A DNA stretch of 64,000 bases from Leptobrachium leishanense (Eukaryota > Chordata > Amphibia > Anura > Megophryidae). Under the pieces are notes generated by a model. The model did no database searches, was not told the origin of the DNA, and worked only from the letters and a program-made list of their open reading frames with translations. A program made the translations under genes and the position numbers. Below are positions 10,094 through 21,105 of this stretch, in pieces. The stretch lies in the NCBI GenBank assembly GCA_009667805.1, contig CM019069.1:49372153-49436152 (forward strand), given 5' to 3'. Each line of letters starts with the position of its first letter. Within the stretch, counting starts at the first letter, position 1.

Positions 10094-10989
10094 AGGGTTC
10101 TTCAAAGAGATCCGAATGGCTGGAGAAAGGTAACCGAACTCTGAAAATCAGCGTTCGGTTACCTTTCTTGGCCATTCAGCTATCCAGAGAGCAGGCAATT
10201 CGCCAAATCCTGGCGAATTGCCTGCACATTCGGTGCCTGTTCGAGGGCAGTGAAATCTCCATGAAAAAGCACTGCTTCGGCTATTCAGAGAACACAAACC
10301 AGCAGTGAAAGGTTCCCGAAATGCCCTGCCATTCTGTGGTTTCATGCGACAGGTTTATTCAAGAGAATCTCATAGGCTTCATTGTTAAAAATATTCCCGT
10401 TTTAATTTAATATCTAATAAACCGTTCATTATAATATTCTGCAGTAAAGAGTCTCTTTTTTTTTTTTTTATAGATTTTTTGGGATATTTTAAGCATTTTT
10501 CTGGATTTTTGTTTTGAAAAAGTTATTTTTTTTTTAAGTTTTCTTATTTTTTCTGTAACAGCCCTTTTTATTATCATTCCCTGGACCTCATATGTAAATT
10601 TCAGACATTTTCGCTCAGTTTCTTTGCAAACAGCGTTTCACTTTTCAAACATTCATGCAAACTGTTTTCCTAATTTATTCACTTCACTCGTCTGCGGTGT
10701 CGACATTTTCCAGAGGCTGTGCTGCGTGTGATCGGCTCCTGCTCGGGTTTTTCCGGCATCTTCGGCGGGTTAATCCAGATGTTTTTGCGGGTTTCAGCGT
10801 GCATTTGCCGGGTTTTTGCAGTGACTTTTCGTCGGGTTTGCAGCAGCTTTTCCCTGCGCTTCGGCCCTGTGGTGCTTGCTGAATACACCGCAGGGTCGCC
10901 GAAATGGGATTGCCGAATCCGCCCGAATTTAAGAGAACGAAAAGTCACCAAATGTGCGGTGACTTTTCGATTCTCTTTGAATAACCCTG
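10094..10989. mobile_element. Long Tc1/mariner-like MITE, about 0.9 kb
   Basis: Termini AGGGTTCTTCAAAGAGATCC and TTCTCTTTGAATAACCCTG are inverted repeats. Subterminal arms contain GGTAACCGAAC and GTCACCGAA-like phrases on opposite strands. The same structure recurs at 25305-26148, 32890-33767 and 34980-35824 (where TA duplications are clear) and as a fragment at 56775-57236. The outer CAGGGTTATTC is shared with the short MITE family, so one transposase may move both. No transposase remains. Confidence 0.8.
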
Positions 10990-11124
10990 ATTGTCTTTTG
11001 CGTTGTCATATTGTTCTGGAAACTCAAGGCACCAAAATACAACAGATAAAATTAGATTTTTTTAAAATTTGTCTACACTTGCATATTTTCATAGAAAAAT
11101 GCAGCAACCAGTTCTGTTAGATTT

Positions 11125-12328
11125 TTAACCACTTGGCTGCTATGGACGCGCTGAGCGCGTCCAGCCAAGTGGTTCTCCTGTGCTATGGACGCGCTGAGCG
11201 CGTCCATGCACAAGAGGCAGCAATCCGCCGGACTCCGGCGGATTGCTGCGCCCCCCCCCCCCGGTGCGGGCTGACATCTTGGATGTCAGCCCAGCACTCG
11301 GGACCCCGGCGGAGCAATTAGATGTCATCGCAGCGGCGCGATGACATCTAATTCAGGCACCCCCCCCCTGCATGTGCGGAGGAGGTGCCTGAAAGGGAGG
11401 GGGGGAGGTCCTTCGGACCTCCCTCCCGATCGCCGGGGGGCAGGGGGTTAATCCAGGCACTGTTTGGAAGGGCACAGCCTGCCCTTCCAAACGGTGGCTG
11501 TCATTAACCGCTGGAGAGCCGGATCACGAATCGGCGCTGAAAAGCGCCGGTTCGTGATCCTTTCCCGGAGCTGGCCGACATCTTGGATGTCGGCCAAGCC
11601 TCCGGGAACTCCCCCTGAGGACTGGTGTCATCGTGCATAGCACGATGACGCCAGTCCTGGAGTTAACCCCTAGCTGCCACCAATGGTGGAGATAGGGGGT
11701 TCCAATGAACCCCCTATCTCCCGATCTGTGGCAGCTAGGGGTTAATGTTTGGTACTGTTGGATCGGCCAGAGCATGACCGTTCCAACGATACCAAACATG
11801 ACTATGAAAAAAGTTTTTTTTTTAAAAAAAAATAAAAATAAAATATTTTAAAAACAAAATCAATTTTTTTTTCTTTTTTTTTGGTTCGTTAATGCAGCAA
11901 TATTGTTCCCATTTCAATTATAATGTGAACAATGATGCTGCACTAATGATTTTTGTATGCGGTGCCTTTGTTAAAAATCACGTAATTTCCCCCCAAAAAA
12001 AATGTAACGAGACCCCATCTCTAAATTTTTTTTAACAAGCGCACCTCATACAAAATATAACCGCAATTACTCGCATGTTAAAATGTGGAAAAAAAAACAC
12101 TTTACACGTTGTAAATTATTGAAAATTCATATTTTATTGCATTTTTTGTTATAATATACAGACAGGACATGACGTATACATATAATAATGACATATTATG
12201 AATCTGCCGAGTCTGACGGAAAGAACGATATATAATATGTCTGGGTCATATACTAAAATGAGCCTTCAAAACACGTTTAAACAAGATGAGCGAAACAGGT
12301 AAAAATGCCTCAGCAGCGAAAGGGTTAA
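11125..12328. mobile_element. TTAA-flanked element with a chain of hairpins
   Basis: Bounded by TTAA at 11125-11128 and 12325-12328, with terminal TTAACCACTTGGCTGC against GCAGCGAAAGGGTTAA. TTAA targets are used by piggyBac and Kolobok/T2 transposons; the latter is common in frogs, but no transposase is present to decide. The left 670 bp (11127-11797) is an uninterrupted series of hairpins. The right half is AT-rich and shares the phrase GTGAACAATGATGCTGCACTAA with the element at 47260-47710. Confidence 0.75.
11127..11797. repeat. Thirteen consecutive hairpins
   Basis: Each segment pairs with the next one along. Examples: 11127-11174 (12-bp outer and 8-bp inner stem), 11185-11207 (10-bp stem, 3-nt loop), 11217-11249 (16-bp stem, 1-nt centre), 11268-11292, 11316-11353, 11354-11391, 11403-11423 (9-bp stem, TTC loop), 11462-11492 (13-bp stem), 11521-11560, 11562-11607 (two nested stems), 11618-11658, 11663-11745 (18-bp outer stem) and 11747-11797 (imperfect). 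Most stems are perfect, so they are recent or maintained. Confidence 0.85.
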
Positions 12329-12714
12329 AATATATCTATTTTAAAGACTTCCATGGAGAATATATAACCACAAAATTTTGGGTCCTAAAATGTGGAAAAT
12401 AATTTTAAATGCTGTAAATGATTGAAATCCGAATAGAGTCTTGTAAATAGTGTACATTTCTAACATACATAGGTTCAGATGCTCAAGTCTTACATTCAGC
12501 TACAACTGGTATTGCAGTGACTATAGAATATCCTGTACCAACACATGTGTGAATAACTGTATGTGTGAAGCAGAAAAAGACGAATGAATGAAATCAACAA
12601 ACCCTTTAACAACAATAAACTTAGTACCTGAAGAATTACAAAGGGAAAATGAGCGAAAAATCTATTAAAACAAATGTGAAAAAAACATCAGGATGATACA
12701 AAAAATAACATTTA

Positions 12715-13141
12715 GGCTAGGGTCAGACGAACGCATTTTTCGCGTCGACCGTGGAAAAGTGCGGTCGAACGAACGGACATATTTTTTCACGGAATACGCG
12801 GTAGCGGTCATACGATGCGCCTTTTCGTCCGTGATTTTGTACGGATCATCAATAAAACACTTTTTGTGTCTGGACGTTATGTTGGCCGGACATTAGCAGC
12901 GTCTGATGTCTCCCAATCACACACACACGCCGCTATGCGGCCGCAGCGCACTCTGTACGTCAGTAGTAGCGGTTTGACGTTCTCGAAAAAATGCGTTCGT
13001 TTGCCACTTGCGTTGCGCGGACGAACTTTCGTGCGGCCGTACTTCGTGTGTTCCCCGGCATTGGACGTCATTTGCTGCTAGCACGGCCGTGATTTTGTGC
13101 GGCTAAACGCACGTTAAAGCTGCGTTCGTCTGACCCTAGCC
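12715..13141. mobile_element. PIF/Harbinger-like MITE, TTA duplication
   Basis: Termini GGCTAGGGTCAGACGAACGC and its complement are flanked by TTA at 12712-12714 and 13142-13144. It is 427 bp long, CpG-rich, and unrelated in base composition to its flanks. Same family as 36311, 36780, 41539, 51563 and 52428. Confidence 0.9.
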
Positions 13142-13315
13142 TTAATGGGAAATATTTCAAGATAATATAGCAACCTATAATTGGATATTGATTTGCTTCT
13201 ACAGAAACAAGTCCTGGTCCAATTGTAGATTGGACATACCGTATTTTTCGCTCCATAAGACGCACTTTTTTCCCCCCAAAAAGTGGGGGGAAAAGTGGGT
13301 GCGTCTTATGGAGCG

Positions 13316-13587
13316 AATATGGCCCAGCAGCTCGTGGATGTGCCTCCGCTCACCTGCCGCCGCCGCGTTCGTCTCCCTCTGAGCATGCGTCTGGCGGCAG
13401 GAAGCTTGGGCACTCGCCTGGGGGAGCCACGTGACCGCGATCTCCCGAGATCGCGGTCACGTGGCTCCCCCAGGCGAGTGCCCAAGCTTCCTGCCGCCGG
13501 ACGCATGCTCAGAGGGAGACAAACGCGGCGGCGGCGGCGGCGGCGGCAGGTGAGCGGAGGCACATCCACGAGCTGCTGGGCCATATC
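13316..13587. repeat. Large palindrome, arms about 130-140 bp
   Basis: Symmetric about the CC at 13445-13446 (GATCTC CC GAGATC). The arms match almost perfectly through AAGCTTGGGCACTCGCC and TGAGCATGCGTC. They differ mainly in a CGG triplet run, longer in the right arm (near 13526-13549). The arms end at GGCCATAT, which on the right leads straight into the minisatellite. Confidence 0.9.
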
Positions 13588-13589
13588 CA

Positions 13590-14350
13590 TATGTGAGCTG
13601 GGGAATTATCAATGTGTGAGCTGGCTGGGGCAAATCCATGTGAGAGCTGGCTGGGGCAAATCCATGTGAGAGCTGGCTGGGGCAAATCCATGTGAGAGCT
13701 GGCTGGGGCAAATCCATGTGAGAGCTGGCTGGGGCAAATCCATGTGAGAGCTGGCTGGGGCAAATCCATGTGAGAGCTGGCTGGGGCAAATCCATGTGTG
13801 AGCTGGCTGGGGCAAATCCATGTGTGAGCTGATGGGGCAAATCCATGTGTGAGCTGATGGGGCAAATCCATGTGTGAGCTGGCTGGGGCAAATCCATGTG
13901 TGAGCTGATGGGGCAAATCCATGTGTGAGCTGGCTGGGGCAAATCCATGTGTGAGCTGGGGCAAATCCATGTGTGAGCTGATGGGGCAAATCCATGTGTG
14001 AGCTGGCTGGGGCAAATCCATGTGTGAGCTGATGGGGCAAATCCATGTGTGAGCTGGCTGGGGCAAATCCATGTGTGAGCTGGGGCAAATCCATGTGTGA
14101 GCTGGCTGGGGCAAATCCATGTGTGAGCTGGGGCAAATCCATGTGTGAGCTGGCTGGGGCAAATCCATGTGTGAGCTGGGGCAAATCCATGTGTGAGCTG
14201 GGGCAATCCATGTGTGAGCTGGGGCAAATCCATGAGCTGATGGGGCAGATCCATGTGTGAGCTGGGGCAAATCCATGTGTGAGCTGGGGCAAATCCATGT
14301 GTGAGCTAAGGCATATCCACGTGTGAGCTAAGGCATATCCACGAGCTGGG
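13590..14350. repeat. Minisatellite, 22/26-bp units (GGGGCAAATCCATGTGTGAGCT)
   Basis: About 30 tandem units alternate between a 22-bp form and a 26-bp form with an extra GGCT. The left units read GTGAGAGCT, the middle ones GTGTGAGCT, and the last two diverge to AAGGCATATCCACG. Such a gradient fits expansion by unequal crossing-over or slippage. On the minus strand all three frames lack stops, which creates spurious proteins of 250-265 residues repeating HMDLPQ; these are not genes. Confidence 0.95.
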
Positions 14351-14462
14351 GCAATATCCATTATTACACTATTTCATTCAGAATATTTATTTTCCGGTTT
14401 TCCTCCTCTAAAAACTAGGTGCGTCTTATGGTCAGGTGCGTCTTATGGAGCGAAAAATACGG

Positions 14463-15110
14463 TATATAGTACTCTTTTCCCTTTTATTGAACTCATTTAC
14501 TCCCATATCTCAAAAAAATTCCAAGGACCCCCCCCCCAGCTCTCCTTGCAGTGCTCCTGGCGGTTTGTGTTTTAGACCAATGCGTAATAAAACATTGCTC
14601 CATCCCCATCACATTTGTTCTTGGCGTGGAATATGAGAAGGTGAGTTAGAGCAGCAGCATTGTTTGTTTAACAAGTAAAAACACATAATGCCACTGCCTA
14701 AGAAATGAGAAAAGGAAAAAAAGTAAAATTTTTGCATTTCATTTTTAATTTTCTTCTATTTTTACACATTAGATGATCATATTTGGTATCGTGGGAAAGG
14801 CCAGTTTCTGACCTTTCCAATAACCCCTCACTTGACCTTGTGCGGTGTAAAAATTAGAGATGCAGGCCAGGGTTCCTGATTAACCCCAGCACCCTCCAAA
14901 AACCTAAACCCCCTGCAGCAGTTCGGCGATTTAGGTTTTTGATGAACCAATAGGTATTGGTAATAGGAATTACCTTTGACATGTGCACTAATGAGCATGA
15001 GTGCGATGATGTCAGTGGCCAGGGGAGGCCCTGGAGATGTCAATAGAGATGTTGTGGAAATTTGCAGCTCCTGCAGAGTTACAGAGCCCTAGAAGAGAAT
15101 TCACATGTTC
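14463..15110. other. Intergenic DNA, repeat fragments only
   Basis: Around 14770-14880 the phrases GGTATCGTGGGAAAGGCCAG and CTTTCCAATAACCCCTCACTTG resemble interior parts of the TTAA elements near 50480 and 9900. A short palindrome centres near 14900-14940 (AAACCTAAACC/GGTTT). No gene signal. Confidence 0.4.
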
Positions 15111-15127
15111 TAAAGCTGTATTTTCCA

Positions 15128-15290
15128 AAACTATCCTCAGGGAACACTGACAGGCCAGGTTTGCCAGATATCTGAAGCACAGGTGATATGATTTGCTGCT
15201 CAGTGATTGCAGGATTTAGTCTGCATTTCCTCAAAATAATCCTTAAAATCTGGCCTGTTAGAGGGTCCTGACTGAGGAGAGGCTTCGGAA
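15128..15290. mobile_element. hAT-type MITE
   Basis: Homologous to 1654-1819: TTTTCCAAAACTATCCTCAGG, a central GATATGATTTGCTGCTCAGT phrase, and a right end GGAAACACTG. The outer flanks TTCTAAAG and TCCTAATG match at 6 of 8 bases, consistent with an old 8-bp duplication. Confidence 0.7.
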
Positions 15291-15734
15291 ACACTGTCCT
15301 AATGAAACATGCTAAACTGCGTTTTCTTCCACGTGGGGGATTGGAAACCCAAGTCTGGTTTATAGTAACTTTTATAATAAAGTGCCACTTTTTAGTTTTT
15401 GATGAAAGAAACTGGTTTCTGCTTTAACGTAGACTCCGGTTTAATGGTCATAATTATTTTAATGTTTGCTCTGCATCAAACCTGGTGAAAAATGATCCCA
15501 CACCCAACAGGTTACATAGTGTCCATTGCAAACATTGGGGTGTGGTTCCTTAATTCTGCTAGTGCGATAAACACGTAAGCAAGCAAAACATTCATTTTAC
15601 CTTTATTTGCATTGGCTGGCACTAAAATACATGTCCAGAGCTTGATTATTAAAGATAAGGTAATGGTCTTCCTGGAAATGGCTGAGTATTATATTAATAA
15701 CCAGCAACACTTCAAACGATAGAGCCTCTAAAGC

Positions 15735-15925
15735 AGGGTTTCCCAACCCTGGTCGTCAGGTACCCCTAACAGGCCAGGTTTGCCAGACATCTGAAGCACA
15801 GCACAGGTGATATGATTTGCTGCTCAGTGATTGCAGGAGTCAGTCTGCCTTTCCTCATGGTGATCTGTAAAATCTGACCTGTTAGGGGACTTGAGGACCA
15901 GGGTTGGCGACCACTCCTTTTAAAG
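15735..15925. mobile_element. hAT-type MITE
   Basis: Another copy of the 1654-1819 family, with CAGGGTTTCCCAACCCTGGT at the left and ACCAGGGTTGGCGACCACT at the right. The same central GATATGATTTGCTGCTCAGT phrase is present. Confidence 0.75.
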
Positions 15926-18320
15926 CATGGTGAAGTGATTATGGTGCAAAAATGTGGACTCTGCAGCCTTTTTGGGTAAATGTTGGCTTTATCTCATGTT
16001 TATGAAGTTACTGCGACTTTTTTCATGCCTCCGGTCATGTTTTTAACTTCCTTATTCTCCCGTACTGAGCTCAGCGCAGCGTGACCAGGCCTTGCATGTT
16101 GTGTGATCACACTGTATTCAGTTCATTACTCTGTCCTGGGCTTCCTCTATTTTTAAAATTATTATTATGTATTTTTTAACTATTTCCCATGTTACTCTGC
16201 AGTGAATTTGGACTCTGGAAATATGCCAATAATATAACGGGGCAATTGCTCAACCAGAGAAATTGCTGGTCCTCCTCAATGATCTCTGTGAAAAGTATCT
16301 CATTTTACAGATATCGTTGGCTGAGAAGTAAATCTCTCAGTATAGGCCCAGAAATAAATCAGCAGGGGCCCTATTCCAAAGTCTGCACAAAAAGGGTTAC
16401 GGTAAATGCAAAAACATTGTTGTGACCAATTTTCTTTACCATATCCTTTTTACCAAACCTTTTTCGAGGAAGGCGATTCATTAGCGCCAGGCCCCAGAAG
16501 GAAGCAGAGGTGCACACCAATACCTGCAGCGAAGAGGTGTTCTGCCTCTGGTATCTGCACCTGGAGTCCATAGAAGTTCACACCTCCTGTGCATCGAAAG
16601 CATTGGCAAAATCCAAGTAAATCACATCCACTGTGACCGATCTACAAGTCTACTTGCTTTTTTATAGAATGCATTGAAGGCAAATTAACGGCTTTCACAA
16701 ACCAGTATGATCAATATTCCTACAAAGGAAAGAAAGCAGCCGTGGTTAGTAAGGGATATTTTAATATATATTTTAGAGTGTTAAGTGATTTTGCAAATAC
16801 AGACTCCGTTAACATTGGTTTCTGGAGACAGTATTTGAAAAATACCGGCTCCAAGATGGAAGAACGAGCTACCTTGGACTGGCACATTCTTCTAGCACAA
16901 ATTAAAGTCTCCAAATTATAAGAGACGAGAATTTACAGTAAGGACGCGCAATAACTGAGCCACAAGTATAGTTTGCAGCAAAACTGGAAGAGCGGTTTCC
17001 ACCTTTAAGATAACTTCTGGTGACGTTATACACAATAGAAACTGTGGAATAGGTGGTGACCTTTGCAAAACTTGGGATGGGTCGCCTACATGTTCCCCAG
17101 TCCTGTGTTACTCATCTTAATGTAATGTTAAAAACAAAAATATTTTATTGAGTTTGTAACTGTTTATGGCAGATATGATTGTTACTGTTTGGATGCTGGA
17201 CAATGAGGGGCAATTTCATATGTTGGGAGCTTTGGTGTCCACAGAACTAGGACACCGTGGGGTTAGCTGAGGAGGACAGGTGAGCAGAAGCCAAACATCT
17301 AGAGCAAGCCAGCAATACCAGTCATTCAATATGATGGATGGAATTACTGTCTAGGGCTGAATAGCAGTCAAGCTAATCCATTACGTTATGTGTTCAGCCT
17401 CTATGAATCAGAATGAGTAGGACCTGATTAGTGGAGCTGCTAACGGGTCTGGACGAGCTGCTCAAAAGCCTGGGCGATTACAGCTAACAATCATATCCAT
17501 CAATGTATTTCATGCCGGAGAGACTGTGGTATATAAAACTCATTGTCCCTGTGGTTTACGCTGTATCTAATACAATGTTCTCATCTGAGAAGACTAAAAC
17601 GATGCAATGTTCATTACAGTATTGTAATTAATAAAATTTTCTCATCTGTGTCTTCTCTTATAGTTTGGGTTTCAATGCTTGTAAGAAAGTGTCCCTTACT
17701 GTTGTCTATATCAAAAAAGGTCAAGCATTCGATGCAATACTTTAAAAGCGCTTACCTGTCCATGCAATCACTTGCTTTGCTTACTCCGCTCCTATGCGCG
17801 CACCTCTCCACATATTTAGAATATGTGCAATATGTGTTTGTGTATATATAACTGAATTTGACTCCGTTGCAATTTTGTTTATTCAAATCAAGTTGGACGC
17901 ACATTACTGAAATGTCTACATGCTTTATAGAGCAATTTAGTGCCTGTTTAAATCATATAAAAATTCAAAAGTTGATCTACAAAGGATGCTTTTTAAAAGG
18001 ATGTTTAAAGTAATCTGAAAAGCCCAAGGACCCTAAAAAAAAAAGGTTATAAGTTTTGGTGCTCGGTGGTACCCTGTCCATGTCTCCTCGCACATAGTTC
18101 CTTGTAGATATTTCAGTTTCAAGCGTGCCCTTTCCCCTCTGGCATTGAAAAAAGATGCTTGAATTTCCTTCTTGCTTTCACAAAACATACAGTTCCATTT
18201 CTCGTGATAAAATTCCATATATCTGCATTGGATACCCAAAATTGCTCATGAGTAAGGTAGACAGTGAAATCCCCCCTTATGTAAATAACACCATTAAGTA
18301 TTCAATGCATTTAGACCAAC
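15926..18320. other. Intergenic DNA without recognisable features
   Basis: AT-rich DNA with short open frames only. I see no conserved protein motif, tRNA, transposon terminus or tandem repeat in this 2.4-kb block, the longest such stretch left of centre. It is a candidate for unique or regulatory sequence, but nothing positive supports that. Confidence 0.4.
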
Positions 18321-18324
18321 ATAA

Positions 18325-18751
18325 GGCTAGGGTCAGACGAAAGCATTTTTCCCCGCGAACGTGAAAAAGTGCGTCCGAACGCATTGACGTATTTTTTCAC
18401 GGAATGCGCAAAAACGGTCAGACGACGCGCATTTTCAGGCGTGATTTTGTACGGATCGTCAATAAAACTCTTTTTGCGTCTGGACGTTATGTAGGCTGGA
18501 CATTAGCAGCGTCTGACATCTCCTAATCACGCAAACACGCCGCTATGCCGCAGCTGCGCACTCAGTACGTCAGTACTAGCGGTTCTGCGTTCTCAAAAAA
18601 ATGCGTTCAAATTCCACTTGCGTTGCACGGCCGGACTTTTGTGCGGCCGTACATCGTATATTGGCCGTCATTGCCCGTCATCTGCTGCTAGTACGGCCGT
18701 AATTATGTGCGCCAGAACGCACGTTAAAAGTGCGCTGGTCTGACCCCAGCC
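18325..18751. mobile_element. PIF/Harbinger-like MITE, TAA duplication
   Basis: Termini GGCTAGGGTCAGACGAAAGC and CTGACCCCAGCC are flanked by TAA (18322-18324 and 18752-18754). The body is an inverted-orientation match to the inner element at 8802-9473, minus the retrocopy. Confidence 0.9.
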
Positions 18752-18905
18752 TAAATTATGTGTGTTAACGATTAACCATAAGCATTTATTCACCAGCGCG
18801 TTAAGTCAGAATTACTAACCTGCAAAAATAAAGAATATCAGCAAGAGAAATGTTTCCATTTGTTATTGCTTGCACCTGAATTTATATTATTATAATAAAT
18901 AATAT

Positions 18906-19090
18906 TAACGGTTATTCAGAGAAAGGTGAAAAGCAGGAGAATGACTGGAGAATGAAACATTCTAGGTCAAAATAGCCAAACCAGAAAAATTCTCCCTTTC
19001 ATCTCACTTTCCAAATCGGCTATTTTGACCTAGAATTTTTCATTCTCCTGTCATTCTTCTGCTTTTCACGCTCTCTGAATAACCCTGATA
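18906..19090. mobile_element. Short Tc1/mariner-like MITE
   Basis: Left ACGGTTATTCAGAGAAAGGTG and right CTCTCTGAATAACCCTG are inverted repeats. The interior has the paired AATTCTAGGTCAAAATAGCC-type arms seen at 3231-3411. Confidence 0.8.
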
Positions 19091-19630
19091 CTGTTTACCT
19101 TTTCTATGGACTCCAATGTAACAATTTGCACCTACATTATTACATTGTACATGTTGTTCTGTATGCAGAATAAAATGTTGGCCTTCCAGTAGAATCTGAG
19201 CTGTTTTACCAACATGTTACTTTGAACACAATTTGATTCTTCACAAGGTGTCTAATTTGTTATGCCAATAAAATGTCTTGATTAGATATCACAGCAGAAC
19301 AATATCCAGGATCTCTGAGCTTCTTTCGTCACCGTGCCTTTGGCTTTTTAATGCTGTTTCTATGGTGCTGGTTGTTTCCTCGAGGGTGTCCTCAGGGAGA
19401 ACTGATAAGAAATCCCAGAGATGATGAATTAATAACAGCATCTTTGCACAAACAGCAAGAAATGTTTACAATTGTATTATATTTCATACACTGTATTTTT
19501 CCAGAGGATAAACATTTTAGCAAATAATCAGGTTTATGGTTAGAAAGGCCTATAGACAAGTCTGTAAAGAATTCTATATAGAGGTAGTAAAGTGAAAAGA
19601 GCAGAGATTGAACCCTGTATTGGGGTTTTA

Positions 19631-20069
19631 GGCCAATGTCAGACGAACGCAGTCTGAGCGCACTCTGCGTGCGTGCATAACGGATGGTCGTACTGACGGA
19701 AGATACTGTAGACACCACACGGTTAATTTTTTTTGATGGATGTAGAAATAAAAAAAGGGAAATATGGGAAACAAAAATGAATAAAAATGAAGACAGGTAC
19801 AGTCAGCGAGACCAAAAAAAAAAATTGCAAATGCGCTGCGTCTGACGTCGTGTCATCACGCACACAGGACGCAGCGCACTCTGTGCGTCCGTCGTAGCAC
19901 TTATACGTCGAGGCCTAAATGGTGTCCGTTGCCACCTGCGTGGTGCGTGCGCAGTTCGGTGCGCACGTACTTTGTGTGTTGGTCTCTATTGATCACAAAT
20001 CAATGCTACGACGGACGTGAAACTGTGCGGTGACACGGACGTGATGACTGCGTTCGTCTGACGCTAGCC
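19631..20069. mobile_element. PIF/Harbinger-like MITE, second family
   Basis: Termini GGCCAATGTCAGACGAACGC and GTCTGACGCTAGCC are flanked by TTA on both sides. Internal sequence matches, in reverse orientation, the element at 24276-24746 (for example GAGCGCACTCTGCGTGCGTGC), so the two define a family distinct from the 12715 group. Confidence 0.85.
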
Positions 20070-20289
20070 TTACTCGTAACATTTACTCTTACTTTATAGC
20101 CCCTGAGTACAAGTAAGCCTTTCCATTCCCTTTACTATTCAATCACTTTGAATCCCTTTAATGTTCCCTCTAAGTTTGTTTGTTTTACAAGGTCATTATT
20201 TTCTTTGTGGTGTCTATAAACATGTATTTTAATGCCGAGCCTTGAAACCTATCCATGTGTTTGCTAATTGTTAGATATTTCCCATGTGA

Positions 20290-20545
20290 TATGCATTAAT
20301 TCAGGTACAGTGCCCGTTTCTGGTAGGCCTCAAAATACCACCAACCAACCTAAACATAGTGAATATATTTCCTACGTATTTATTTTCTGTTAATCTGTAT
20401 ATTTGTGTTTTTGTTTTTAATATCTTGCATTTTATTTGTATTTCTGTAACGACTGTAACAATTCAATGTTCTTGAACCCAGGACATACTTGAAAACGACA
20501 TGCTTGAAATCTAAATGTATCCTTCCTGGTAAAATACTTTATCAA
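20290..20545 (+). mobile_element. LINE 3' tail fragment
   Basis: The 3' end with the phrase TGTATCCTTCCTGGTAAAAT preceding ACTTTAT matches 38690-38855 almost base for base, including TTTATTTTCTGTTAATCTGT. The latter copy retains C-terminal endonuclease-reverse transcriptase coding, which identifies this as a LINE 3'UTR. Confidence 0.65.
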
Positions 20546-21105
20546 TAGATATATATACAGACTCGAGGCAAAGGGTGAGGTGAGGTACTAGGCCTCGATA
20601 TACGCCTCGGCTTGCTATGCTTTAGATATATCTTGCATGTCATCTCTCGCTATCAGAGAAGAGGTTAAAAAGGGAGCAGAAAAGCCCAGCAGGCCTTCTG
20701 CTATTGTTGAAGTTGACTTGTCACCCACAAAGAATTATATTAGTCAGAAAACTACAGAAAAAAAATCAGTTGTCATTGTTTATTTTGGTTTTAATGTATC
20801 TCTCACAGCGTGCAGAACACAATTATTAAAGAAAAAAAGTACATTTAAGTAAAGGCCGTCATCCTAAATTTACTTTGCATCTTTAAGTTACATCTGATGC
20901 AGAAAAGTCTCAGCGACACTTTCAATCCACACTCCTGAAATGGAATACTCCAGGCTCCTAGGCAATGTTCATCATGTATATTTAGAAATTTAATGGGATA
21001 AATTGGGAGGAGGCCAGAGGAAAACCCCTCCCGATTTCCCCCCCCCCTCTATACAACAATCCCCTTGTTTTAATCCTCATCTGTCCTTTACTCACCTTTT
21101 CAGCA
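20546..21105. other. Intergenic DNA, no gene
   Basis: A small palindromic stretch lies near 20565-20635 (ACTAGGCCTCGATATACG). A 71-codon open frame at 20637-20852 shows no domain. Sequence at 21000-21105 is rich in C/T and leads directly into the LINE copy that begins at 21106. Confidence 0.35.

Larger units (their letters stand above)
13239..14462. mobile_element. MITE with CCGTATTTTTCGCTCCATAA termini, palindrome core and minisatellite
   Basis: Terminal inverted repeats run from CCGTATTTTTCGC to the GACGCAC phrase, with TA on both outer sides (13237-13238 and 14463-14464). Order inside: left terminus, a 272-bp palindrome (13316-13587), a minisatellite (13590-14350), right terminus with a duplicated GGTGCGTCTTATGG phrase. 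A short relative with CAGTATTTTCTGG termini is at 29955-30131. The TA duplication suggests a Tc1/mariner-type mover; the family is not named here. Confidence 0.8.
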
